Shown here piece after piece: positions 24,671-31,557 of a stretch of 35,033 nucleotides of DNA (positions are counted from its first letter, which is position 1; every line of letters starts with the position of its first letter). Both the position numbers and the translations under genes were made by a program. The notes under the pieces were generated by a model. It searched no databases. It was not told where the DNA came from and saw only the letters and a list, made by a program, of their open reading frames with translations. This stretch comes from Oscillospiraceae bacterium (lineage in GTDB: Bacteria > Bacillota_A > Clostridia > Oscillospirales > Oscillospiraceae), in assembly GCA_015068055.1 (NCBI GenBank), contig SVLG01000013.1, positions 1 to 35,033 of the forward strand, given 5' to 3'.

Positions 24671-25906
24671 ATGTACGATATTACGGATGTTTCTCTGGCC
24701 CCGTCCGGTGAAAAGAAGATCCGCTGGGTCAAGGCGCATATGCCTGTTCTCAGCGCCATTGAGGATGACTTCAGCCGTGAGCAGCCCTTCGCGGGACTGA
24801 AGATCGCCCTCTCCGTTCATCTGGAGGCCAAGACCGCCTATCTCTGCCGCGTGCTGGAAAGCGGCGGTGCCGAGATGTACGTCACCGGCAGCAACCCCCT
24901 CTCCACCCAGGACGATGTGGCTGCCGCTCTGGCTGCCGGCGGCATGGAGGTTCATGCCCACCACGGTGCCAGCGACGAGCAGTATGATAAGGATATCTGC
25001 GCGGTTCTGGAGGTTGGCCCCAATATCATCATCGACGATGGCGGCGATCTGGTGGAGCGCATCCACGAGCGCTATCCCCAGCTGATCGGCAACATCCTCG
25101 GCGGCTGCGAGGAGACCACCACCGGTATTCATCGTCTTCGTGCCATGGATAAGGCCGGTACCCTGCGCTTCCCCATGATGCTGGTCAACGATGCCGACTG
25201 TAAGCATCTTTTTGACAACCGCTATGGAACCGGTCAGTCTGCCTGGGACGGCATTATGCGCACCACCAACCTCAATGTGGCCGGCCAGCGCGCGGTTGTC
25301 TGTGGCTATGGCTGGTGCGGCAAAGGCGTTGCCATGCGTGCGGCCGGACTCGGCGCCCGCGTGATCGTCACGGAGGTGGATCCCATCCGTGCTCTGGAGG
25401 CGCATATGGATGGTTTTGAAGTTCTGCCCATGGCGGAGGCTGCCAAAGTGGGTGATATTTTCATCACCGTTACCGGCTGCGCCGATGTCATCACCACGGA
25501 GCATATGCTCCTTATGAAGGAAGGGGCCATTCTCTGCAACGCCGGTCACTTTGATGTGGAGATCGACATTGCCGGTCTGCGCCGCATGGCAAGCGAGTCC
25601 TACGAGGCCCGTCATAACATTGAGGGCTTCCTGCTTCCTAACGGCCGCACGATCTATATCCTCGGCGAGGGCCGCCTTGTGAACCTTGCCGCCGGCGATG
25701 GGCATCCCGCAGAGATTATGGATATGTCCTTTGCCATTCAGGCGCTTTCCGCGCTCTATGTGGCGGAACACCGGGGCGAGCTGAAGGCCGGCGCCATCGA
25801 CGTGCCCCGTGAAATCGATCTTCGTGTAGCCGAGAAGAAACTTTTGACGCTGGGCCTTGCCCACGATAGCCTCAGCACCGCACAGAAAGAGTATCTGGGT
25901 ATTTGA
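24671..25906 (+). CDS. ahcY: Adenosylhomocysteinase-family enzyme (SAHH/SIHH type)
   Basis: 411 residues. Family landmarks are the EETTTGIHRL motif near 150, NDADCKHLFDNRYGTGQS near 178 with the conserved Lys and Asp, and the NAD-binding GYGWCGKG near 216. The family reversibly splits S-adenosylhomocysteine to adenosine and homocysteine using bound NAD. The chain is shorter than typical AHCY (about 430-470) and ends STAQKEYLGI rather than the KxxHYRY tail. The GYGWCG loop resembles the archaeal/Thermotoga group, which includes S-inosylhomocysteine hydrolase, so the true substrate could be the inosyl form. The AEC transporter gene starts 1 base after its stop, implying a two-gene operon. Confidence 0.88.
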   Translation: MYDITDVSLAPSGEKKIRWVKAHMPVLSAIEDDFSREQPFAGLKIALSVHLEAKTAYLCRVLESGGAEMYVTGSNPLSTQDDVAAALAAGGMEVHAHHGASDEQYDKDICAVLEVGPNIIIDDGGDLVERIHERYPQLIGNILGGCEETTTGIHRLRAMDKAGTLRFPMMLVNDADCKHLFDNRYGTGQSAWDGIMRTTNLNVAGQRAVVCGYGWCGKGVAMRAAGLGARVIVTEVDPIRALEAHMDGFEVLPMAEAAKVGDIFITVTGCADVITTEHMLLMKEGAILCNAGHFDVEIDIAGLRRMASESYEARHNIEGFLLPNGRTIYILGEGRLVNLAAGDGHPAEIMDMSFAIQALSALYVAEHRGELKAGAIDVPREIDLRVAEKKLLTLGLAHDSLSTAQKEYLGI

Positions 25907-25907
25907 A

Positions 25908-26834
25908 ATGCTTGATTTTCCTGCTCTTTTGACCCGAATGTTTGAAACCTTTGTGTTTCTCTGCCTCGGCTATGTGGGCAGGAAGACAAAGGTTTTCGAT
26001 GAGGCGGGGGACAAGGCGCTCTCCCGGGTTATCCTGAATATTGGTGTGCCTGCTTTGATGTTCGCCACCATTGCAGAGGGCGTGGGGCTTATGAGCAGCA
26101 AAACCCTCCTGACCGACATGGGGGTTTCTCTGATCTGGCAGCTGGCGCTGATGCTGATCGCTTTGGTGCCGGCCTGGTTTTTGGGCCGGGATGTGGGCGA
26201 GCGGGGGAATTTTACGTTTCTCTTTACCTTCGGTAACGTGGGGATCTTCGGCTTCAGTGTGATTGCTCCCTGTTTTGGCCCCAAAGGCAGCCTTGTCGCC
26301 GCCCTTGGTAACGTGGCTTATAACATTTTTGTGTTTACGGCCGGTATCCTCTTTATCCAGGCCGGACAGAAGGAGAAGCGCGGTCTCAGCTGGCGGAACT
26401 TTACCAGCCCCACCATTATTCTGGCGGTGCTGGGTTTCCTGCTGTGCGTCTTTAATATCCCCTGTCCCGCGCCCATCCTTACGGCCAGCAAGAGTGTCGG
26501 TGCTATTACGCTGCCGCTTTTGATGTTTACCGTGGGCAGCACCCTCTGCACCATGCGTCTGCGGGACTTTATGCAGCCGCGGATCATGATCTGCGTGGCC
26601 CTTCGTCTGCTGGCGCTCCCGGTGCTTATCTGGTGGATTTTTGGTTTCTTTATCGAAGATCCGACGGTACTGGGCGTTCTGGCCATCCTCAGCGGTATGC
26701 CCTGCGGCGGCATCTCCACCACGATGAACATACTTTACGGAACCCATGTGAAGGATGCGAGCCTCGCGGTTTTCACCTCGACCCTTTTCTCCCTGTTTAC
26801 CATACCGCTGATGGTCCTGCTCCTGATACAGTAA
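25908..26834 (+). CDS. AEC-family (auxin efflux carrier-like) transporter
   Basis: 308 residues with about ten hydrophobic segments in two halves, each with a central broken helix: NIGVPALMFATI in the first half, SGMPCGGISTTMNILYG in the second. ATG at 25908 follows the ahcY stop by one base with only a weak ribosome binding site, so translation likely depends on coupling. The upstream in-frame ATG at 25857 lies inside ahcY and is rejected. Bacterial AEC proteins move malate or other small carboxylates and amino acids. Pairing with an SAH hydrolase suggests a sulfur- or purine-related metabolite, but this is inference. Confidence 0.87.
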   Translation: MLDFPALLTRMFETFVFLCLGYVGRKTKVFDEAGDKALSRVILNIGVPALMFATIAEGVGLMSSKTLLTDMGVSLIWQLALMLIALVPAWFLGRDVGERGNFTFLFTFGNVGIFGFSVIAPCFGPKGSLVAALGNVAYNIFVFTAGILFIQAGQKEKRGLSWRNFTSPTIILAVLGFLLCVFNIPCPAPILTASKSVGAITLPLLMFTVGSTLCTMRLRDFMQPRIMICVALRLLALPVLIWWIFGFFIEDPTVLGVLAILSGMPCGGISTTMNILYGTHVKDASLAVFTSTLFSLFTIPLMVLLLIQ

Positions 26835-26862
26835 AAATACGCCCTTTATGGGCGTATTTTTT
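26834..26862. terminator. Bidirectional rho-independent terminator
   Basis: AAAATACGCCC (26834-26844) pairs with GGGCGTATTTT (26850-26860), with T-runs in both directions. It overlaps the last codons of the convergent Crp/Fnr gene (stop at 26846). Confidence 0.88.
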
Positions 26863-27520
26863 GCAATAATCTGAAATGATTTTTATCGCTTTCCAGCAGT
26901 CCCTCTTTTCTGAGCTTGCTGATCTCTGCGGAGAGGCCGCTGCGTTCTACTTCCAGATAGTCGGCCAGCTCCTGACGATCGTAGGGGATGGAGAATTCCG
27001 CAGAACCAGCCAGCTTTGCTTCTGAAAGAAGATAGGCCATGAGCTTATCCCGGGTGCTGCGTCGGGAGGTGATCTGTATCTTCTGGTCGTAGACGAGATT
27101 TGCCTCAGCTACCAGCCGGAGAAGATTGAAGATGATACGGCTGTGGAAGATACAGGCGTTGGAGCAGCTTACCGTGATGCGCCGACAGTCCATCAGCAAA
27201 ACGGTGCATTCCTCATCCGCTACCACGCTGACAGGCAGAGCGGCCACCGCGGCACAGGCATAGCTCTCGCAAAACAGCTCGGCGGCCCCCCTTCGGGCAA
27301 CGATACTGCGGTTACCGTAATAGTCTTCCCGCTCCAGCCGCACGGCCCCCTCCAGAACCATGCCAACGTGTGTGGCATCGCCGCCCTCCGCCCAGATGAT
27401 CTGGCCTTTGGCGTAAGACGCCGTTCTGCCACCAATACAGCCCAGCATGGCACGGAGATCCTCGTGGCGGATACCGTCAAAGAGAGGGCAGCGCTCCAGT
27501 ATATTCTGATATTTTTTCAT
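26846..27520 (-). CDS. Crp/Fnr-family transcriptional regulator
   Basis: 224 residues from ATG 27520, which has an AGAAGGTG box; the earlier in-frame start at 27550 lies inside the operator. The N-terminal cyclic-nucleotide-type sensor barrel contains GQIIWAEGGDATHVGMVLEGAVRLER. The C-terminal winged helix contains DRQELADYLEVERSGLSAEISKLRKEGLLE, with the recognition helix near 190-205. The cysteines (C16, C32, others near 90 and 120) are not arranged as in the FNR cluster motif. Clostridial relatives often control redox or nitrosative-stress genes. It is divergent from a zinc-ribbon/4Fe-4S/HD cluster and shares one operator with it. Confidence 0.88.
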   Translation of the reverse strand: MKKYQNILERCPLFDGIRHEDLRAMLGCIGGRTASYAKGQIIWAEGGDATHVGMVLEGAVRLEREDYYGNRSIVARRGAAELFCESYACAAVAALPVSVVADEECTVLLMDCRRITVSCSNACIFHSRIIFNLLRLVAEANLVYDQKIQITSRRSTRDKLMAYLLSEAKLAGSAEFSIPYDRQELADYLEVERSGLSAEISKLRKEGLLESDKNHFRLLQKIRP

Positions 27521-27534
27521 TCCAATCACCTTCT

Positions 27535-27548
27535 GTTGAAATTTCAAC
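27535..27548. promoter_or_regulatory. Crp/Fnr-type palindromic operator
   Basis: GTTGAAATTTCAAC is a perfect 14-bp palindrome (16 bp with the flanking T and A). Its centre, 27541.5, is 41.5 bases before a predicted + strand start near 27583, the classic activation distance. It lies just downstream of the predicted - strand start, a repression position. Confidence 0.65.
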
Positions 27549-27563
27549 ATACCATCCAGCTTA

Positions 27564-27592
27564 AATATAGTATTCTGCTATCAGAAAGTCAA
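27564..27592 (-). promoter_or_regulatory. Promoter of the Crp/Fnr gene
   Basis: On the - strand TTGACT (27592-27587), a 17-base spacer and TATATT (27569-27564). The predicted start near 27557 puts the palindrome at about +9 to +22. Confidence 0.65.
27571..27576 (+). promoter_or_regulatory. Candidate -10 of the zinc-ribbon/4Fe-4S operon
   Basis: TATTCT without a proper -35 at 17 bases. The Crp/Fnr palindrome takes the -35 place (centre -41.5), as at class II activated promoters. Confidence 0.45.
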
Positions 27593-27606
27593 GGAGGTAT
27601 GAGAAT

Positions 27607-27867
27607 ATGATTATGGAAGGATGCCAGGCAAGACCCAAGACCCCGACCATCAGCGAGAAAATTTGCCCCCGCTGCGGACATGAGATTGAGCTTTTTTCCA
27701 TTGATACCGAGGCCGTTTGCGAACACTGCGGCTTTGTGGCATATAACGACGCCCTCAGCTGTGTGCAGTGGTGCCAGTACGCCAAGAGCTGTGTTGGTGA
27801 GGAAATGTATGAGCATATGATGAAAGTAGCTGCGGCTCAGAAAAAGAGAAGGGAGGGTGCGGCTTGA
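27607..27867 (+). CDS. Small zinc-ribbon protein
   Basis: 86 residues. A CPRCGHEIELFSIDTEAVCEHCG zinc ribbon (residues 20-42) is followed by a second cysteine set, CVQWCQYAKSC. The start at 27607 has AAGGAGG 9 bases upstream. A four-codon mini-ORF (ATG AGA ATA TGA, 27599-27610) overlaps the start. The next gene begins inside the stop (ATGA-type overlap), so the product is coupled to the 4Fe-4S protein. I know this trio (zinc ribbon, 4Fe-4S, HD) from clostridial genomes near Crp/Fnr regulators, but no function is proven. Confidence 0.83.
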   Translation: MIMEGCQARPKTPTISEKICPRCGHEIELFSIDTEAVCEHCGFVAYNDALSCVQWCQYAKSCVGEEMYEHMMKVAAAQKKRREGAA

Positions 27868-28487
27868 TCCGACGCATCATTATCATCGACGAGGATAAAT
27901 GCAACGGCTGTGGACTCTGTGCCAAAGCCTGTCATGAAGGGGCCATCGGTATGGTGGATGGCAAGGCAAAGCTTCTTCGCGAGGATTACTGCGACGGTTT
28001 GGGCGACTGCCTCCCGGTCTGCCCCATGGATGCCATCCGCTTTGAGGAGCGAGAAGCGCCTGCCTATAACGAAGCGGCGGTTCTGGCCGCCAAGGCAGCC
28101 CGGGAAATCAGGGGGGACGTGCCCTCACAGCTGCAGAACTGGCCGACTCAGCTGAAGCTGGCGGCGCCCAACGCGGCCTTCTTCAGCGGTGCGGATCTTC
28201 TGATTGCCGCAGACTGCACACCCTTTGCCTATGGCAATTTTCACCGGGACTTCATTCAGGGGCGGGTCGTTCTGAACGGCTGTCCCAAGCTGGACGGGGT
28301 GAACTATGCCGAAAAGCTTACGGAGATTTTCCGGAACAACGACATCCGGAGCATCACCGTTACCCGTATGACGGTTCCCTGCTGCGGCGGACTTCCTTAC
28401 ATGGTGCAGCTGGCGCTGGAGCAGAGCGGCAAGGATATACCGCTTCGGGTTGTAACTGTGACACCTCAGGGCGAACTTGTGGATTAA
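27864..28487 (+). CDS. 4Fe-4S dicluster ferredoxin-type protein
   Basis: 207 residues. The start (TTG at 27864, read as Met) overlaps the end of the zinc-ribbon gene. The N-terminal ferredoxin part has CNGCGLCAKAC, a complete CxxCxxCxxxC set, and a second set with altered spacing, CDGLGDCLPVCP. The rest (about 70-207) has further cysteines (AADCTPFAYGNF, LNGCPKLD, TVPCCGGL) in a fold often called an iron-sulfur 'ATP-binding' protein by automatic annotation. It probably moves electrons to or from a partner. Its regulator suggests expression under changing redox conditions. Confidence 0.87.
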   Translation: MIRRIIIIDEDKCNGCGLCAKACHEGAIGMVDGKAKLLREDYCDGLGDCLPVCPMDAIRFEEREAPAYNEAAVLAAKAAREIRGDVPSQLQNWPTQLKLAAPNAAFFSGADLLIAADCTPFAYGNFHRDFIQGRVVLNGCPKLDGVNYAEKLTEIFRNNDIRSITVTRMTVPCCGGLPYMVQLALEQSGKDIPLRVVTVTPQGELVD

Positions 28488-28490
28488 GAC

Positions 28491-28519
28491 TTGACATCTG
28501 CCCTCCGCAGCACTACCAT
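28491..28519 (+). promoter_or_regulatory. Possible internal promoter of the HD-domain gene
   Basis: A perfect TTGACA (28491-28496), a 17-base spacer and TACCAT (28514-28519), right after the 4Fe-4S stop. GGGAGG lies 8 bases before the ATG at 28547. Confidence 0.5.
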
Positions 28520-28546
28520 GGTGGAAAACAGCAGGGAGGTTTCCGT

Positions 28547-29041
28547 ATGAGTGTACCCGTTGGTGCGATCATCATCAAAATGGCGGAAGATTATAAAGGC
28601 AGCCTCCATGATATTGACCACTTCCTCAAGGTTTATGCCTGGGCCAAAGCCATCGGAGAAAAGGAAATCGAAGATGCGGAGAGCAGGGAAGTGCTGGAGG
28701 TGGCCGCCATACTCCATGACATTGCCTGTCCACGCTGTCGGGAGAAGTACGGCCATGCGGCGGGACCGCTGCAGGAACAGGAAGGCATGCCCATGACCAG
28801 GGAACTGCTTGCCCCGTTTCATCTGCCGGAGAGCTTCGTGGAGCGCGTGGTGTGGCTGGTAGGCCACCATCATACCGTTTCCGGCGTGGAGACGCCGGAG
28901 CATCGGGTTTTACTTGAGGCGGACTATCTTGTGAACGCCGGCGAGCAGGGTCAGAGCCGCGCGCAGATGGAAGCGGCAGAAAAAGAGTTTTTCCGAACGA
29001 AAACCGGCATTGAATTGCTGCACTCGGTATATTTGAAATGA
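28547..29041 (+). CDS. HD-domain protein (putative phosphohydrolase)
   Basis: 164 residues. The HD metal site is seen in LHDIDHFLKVYAWAKAI (first His), AAILHDIACPRC (the His-Asp pair near residue 63) and LVGHHHTVSG near 105. HD proteins of this size hydrolyse nucleotides or phosphate esters. The substrate is unknown. It follows the 4Fe-4S gene by 59 bases and may have its own promoter in that gap. The stop codon is part of a hairpin shared with the convergent tcdA gene. Confidence 0.87.
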   Translation: MSVPVGAIIIKMAEDYKGSLHDIDHFLKVYAWAKAIGEKEIEDAESREVLEVAAILHDIACPRCREKYGHAAGPLQEQEGMPMTRELLAPFHLPESFVERVVWLVGHHHTVSGVETPEHRVLLEADYLVNAGEQGQSRAQMEAAEKEFFRTKTGIELLHSVYLK

Positions 29042-29066
29042 CCTGCGGATTACCGCAGGTCATTTC
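29035..29066. terminator. Convergent-gene hairpin with weak U-tract
   Basis: A perfect 14-bp stem (29035-29048 with 29053-29066) around ATTA contains the HD gene stop codon and the end of tcdA. Neither side has a long T-run, so termination may be partial. Confidence 0.6.
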
Positions 29067-29772
29067 CATCTGCTATATTCAATACTACGTGCTGGGCAAG
29101 CAGCATGCCCGCCGTGGCAGGTACCCATACAAGACTGCCGGGGACACTGCGGCGACCGGGAGGCGGGGCCTCGCTCTGCGCACTGTCCGCGGCTTCCTCT
29201 GCGCTGAAAACAACATTAAGGTGGTTTATTCCGCGGCGGCGCAGCTCCCGCCGGATGACCCGTGCAAAGGGACAGCCCTCTGTTTTTGAGATGTCACAGA
29301 TGCGAAGTTGTGAGGCATCACACTTGTTCCCGGTCCCCAGAGCGGATACGATGGGGATGCCCCGGGTGAGGGCGCTTTCGATCAGGTCCAGTTTGCAGGC
29401 AACGAGATCGATGGCATCCACAATGAAATCGGGCGCGAGGGAGAACAGGCTTTCGTGGCTCTCGGCCTCATAGCGCATGGCAAGTTCCGTGACACGGCAA
29501 GCGGGGTTGATAGAGCGAACACGCGCGGCCATGACAGTGGTCTTGTCTCTGCCAACGGTTTCCTCCAACGCGCAGAGCTGACGGTTGCGGTTGGAAACGC
29601 TGACCTTGTCCTGATCAAGGAGTATCAGTTCACCGACACCACAGCGGGCCAGAGCCTCGACGCACCATGAACCAACGCCGCCGAGACCTACCACGGCAAT
29701 CCGCGCTTTGCGCAGCTTTTCCATGGCATCGGCACCCAGCATGGCCTCCGCTCTTATAAAACGCTCGTCCAT
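29050..29772 (-). CDS. tcdA: tRNA threonylcarbamoyladenosine dehydratase (TcdA/CsdL, ThiF family)
   Basis: 240 residues. The ThiF/E1-like nucleotide site is VVGLGGVGSWCVEALARCG near residue 30 with the downstream LLDQDKVSVSNRNRQ. The later KTEGCPFARVIRREL motif matches TcdA. It uses ATP to cyclise t6A37 to ct6A in tRNAs reading ANN codons. ATG 29772 (MDERFIRAEAM) was chosen over GTG 29778, which is only 4 bases from the AAGGAG box, though both are possible. A strong terminator for the upstream gene ends about 3 bases before this box, so the source of tcdA transcripts is not obvious. Confidence 0.9.
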   Translation of the reverse strand: MDERFIRAEAMLGADAMEKLRKARIAVVGLGGVGSWCVEALARCGVGELILLDQDKVSVSNRNRQLCALEETVGRDKTTVMAARVRSINPACRVTELAMRYEAESHESLFSLAPDFIVDAIDLVACKLDLIESALTRGIPIVSALGTGNKCDASQLRICDISKTEGCPFARVIRRELRRRGINHLNVVFSAEEAADSAQSEAPPPGRRSVPGSLVWVPATAGMLLAQHVVLNIADGNDLR

Positions 29773-29787
29773 AATCACAACGCTCCT

Positions 29788-29820
29788 TAAAAATGGCGCG
29801 GCAGGGAGTCCTGCCGCGCC
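29788..29820 (-). terminator. Rho-independent terminator of the PPIase gene
   Basis: Read on the - strand, GGCGCGGCAGG (29820-29810) pairs with CCTGCCGCGCC (29805-29795) around ACTC, followed by ATTTTTAA. It is 12 bases after the PPIase stop and directly abuts the tcdA ribosome binding site. Confidence 0.88.
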
Positions 29821-29831
29821 TGAAACATTTC

Positions 29832-31319
29832 TTACACGTAACGGAACATAAAGGTCTTTTCCACAGTGATGGGCTCGAGCTTTTCGGCTTCCCAGGCGCT
29901 GTAGGCCTCGCTGCGGAGGGCATTGTCCGCAATTACGCGGTTGTAGGGCATGTTCTCACCCACAAAGTAGATGAAGTGGTAACCGGAGTAAGCATCGCTT
30001 TCCCCATAAACCGTGGCGGTGTCACCGGGCTTGGCACCGGAGAAACAGAAGGAATCAAATTCGCCGACCATCTGGCCCTTGTAAATCCGCTGATACAGGC
30101 CGCCATTGGTATTGGAACCGGTGTCCTGAGAATACTCCTCAACAAGAGCAATGAAGCCTTCCTCGGTGCCGTCCCAGTCCTTCATGATGGTCTCCAGCTG
30201 CTCCTTGGCGATGTTCTTTTCCTCGTCGCTGAAGTCGCCGCTGCCGTCACTGTCAAGAGCCATAATGAGCAGATGACGCACGTCGACGGTGTTGTAATCA
30301 TGGGTATCGATGCCTTCAAAGAAGTACACGGTGACGCCGCTGCTGCCATCCACAATATGGGTATCGCCTTCCATACGATTGGGATCCGTGAACCAGTCCT
30401 GGTTGTCGCCGGTGCTGGCAACGGCGGTGGTGAGCTCATTGACTTCCTTCTCGGCGTGCTTCAGGGCGGCGGCCTTGAAAGAGTCAACCGTGCCGTCGCA
30501 GTCTGCCTTGATGGCTTCGGCGATGGCCTGCGCTTCCTCCCGGGCTTCTTCCTCGGTGATGCCGGCTTCTTCATCGGCGGCGGCAGAGAGGAAGACACTC
30601 ATATACTTGGCAGTATTGTACTGATCAGCGTTTTCCTCGTAGTGGGCATCCAGTTCCTCGACAGAGTACTCATAGCTGTTAATCTGAACGTTGGCGTACT
30701 CGTTGGCGATCTGAACGCGCTCAAGCATGCTGCGCAGCAGCTCTTCGTCCACGCCGTCGCCGTAATTGGCGGCAATATAGGAATCCAGACCGTAACCGTA
30801 GAGGTTGCCGTAGAAAGCAAGCATCTCGATCTCGGCATCAATAGCGGCCTTGCCATCCTCGCTGAGGGTGTAGCCGGCGGCCTGAGCCTCGTTATAGATG
30901 GCAGTAATCGTGCGCAGGAACTCGATACCCTCGTTCATGAAGTAGTCCTTCCAGGTCATGCTGGGGTCGAGGCTGCACTCCTGCTCATCCAGAGGCTTAT
31001 TGGGATCCAGAAAATAGGAGATAAAGCTGGAGTTGTTGTTATAGAACTGCTGATAGGCCAGCTCGTAGGCGTAGCGAGTCTCGGCCACGGTGTAGTCCAC
31101 ACCGCCGATGTTCACAGCGGCAAGACCGTTGGAGAAGAGGCTGGAGTTTACAAACACGACCAGAGCGATCATGACCACCACCAGCGCGGCAACGGCAACG
31201 GCGATCTTGCGGGACTTCTTATCCTTCCTGGCCTTTTCCTGTGCGGCGGCCTCGGCGGGAGTGATCACGCCGGCTTCGCGGTCTTCAACGCGCTTTTTCT
31301 TGTACTGAGATGCACCCAT
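29832..31319 (-). CDS. Membrane-anchored peptidyl-prolyl isomerase (PrsA/SurA-like)
   Basis: 495 residues. A basic cytoplasmic tail (about 1-38) and one membrane helix (about 39-60) anchor it, with no lipobox, unlike PrsA. A SurA-like helical N-domain follows (TVAETRYAYELAYQQFYNN near 75). A parvulin domain lies about 340-450: VRHLLIMA with the typical His, the acidic insert, and YSQDTGSNTNGGLY followed by FDSFCFSGAKPGDTATV. It should help secreted proteins fold outside the membrane. Extracytoplasmic Glu/Asp content is high. The promoter at 31363-31391 is strong, so the protein may be abundant. Confidence 0.88.
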   Translation of the reverse strand: MGASQYKKKRVEDREAGVITPAEAAAQEKARKDKKSRKIAVAVAALVVVMIALVVFVNSSLFSNGLAAVNIGGVDYTVAETRYAYELAYQQFYNNNSSFISYFLDPNKPLDEQECSLDPSMTWKDYFMNEGIEFLRTITAIYNEAQAAGYTLSEDGKAAIDAEIEMLAFYGNLYGYGLDSYIAANYGDGVDEELLRSMLERVQIANEYANVQINSYEYSVEELDAHYEENADQYNTAKYMSVFLSAAADEEAGITEEEAREEAQAIAEAIKADCDGTVDSFKAAALKHAEKEVNELTTAVASTGDNQDWFTDPNRMEGDTHIVDGSSGVTVYFFEGIDTHDYNTVDVRHLLIMALDSDGSGDFSDEEKNIAKEQLETIMKDWDGTEEGFIALVEEYSQDTGSNTNGGLYQRIYKGQMVGEFDSFCFSGAKPGDTATVYGESDAYSGYHFIYFVGENMPYNRVIADNALRSEAYSAWEAEKLEPITVEKTFMFRYV

Positions 31320-31362
31320 TTGTTTCTTACTTCCTTTCCGTTCGGGGAAAATTCACCAAGTA

Positions 31363-31391
31363 AGTATATACTATCGACGCCTGGGTTTCAA
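31363..31391 (-). promoter_or_regulatory. Promoter of the PPIase gene
   Basis: On the - strand TTGAAA (31391-31386), a 17-base spacer and TATACT (31368-31363). The leader is about 37 bases, with an AAAGGAAG box. Confidence 0.7.
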
Positions 31392-31469
31392 GGGTTATTT
31401 TTAAAGAGTACACTGCGATCGTGCTGCAGTGCATCAGTTTTCAATGGTGCTGCTGTTTGACAATTGTAA

Positions 31470-31498
31470 TTGAAGATTATCGGGCCGGGTGATATACT
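31470..31498 (+). promoter_or_regulatory. Intact-looking promoter ahead of the S41 pseudogene
   Basis: TTGAAG (31470-31475), a 17-base spacer and TATACT (31493-31498), 60 bases before the pseudogene ATG. TTGACA at 31457 lies close by but is badly spaced. Confidence 0.55.
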
Positions 31499-31557
31499 TT
31501 CCCCATGCGCATCGGCAATGGTCGATTTTTGCGTTGATGGGAAGGGGACGCTGTGCA

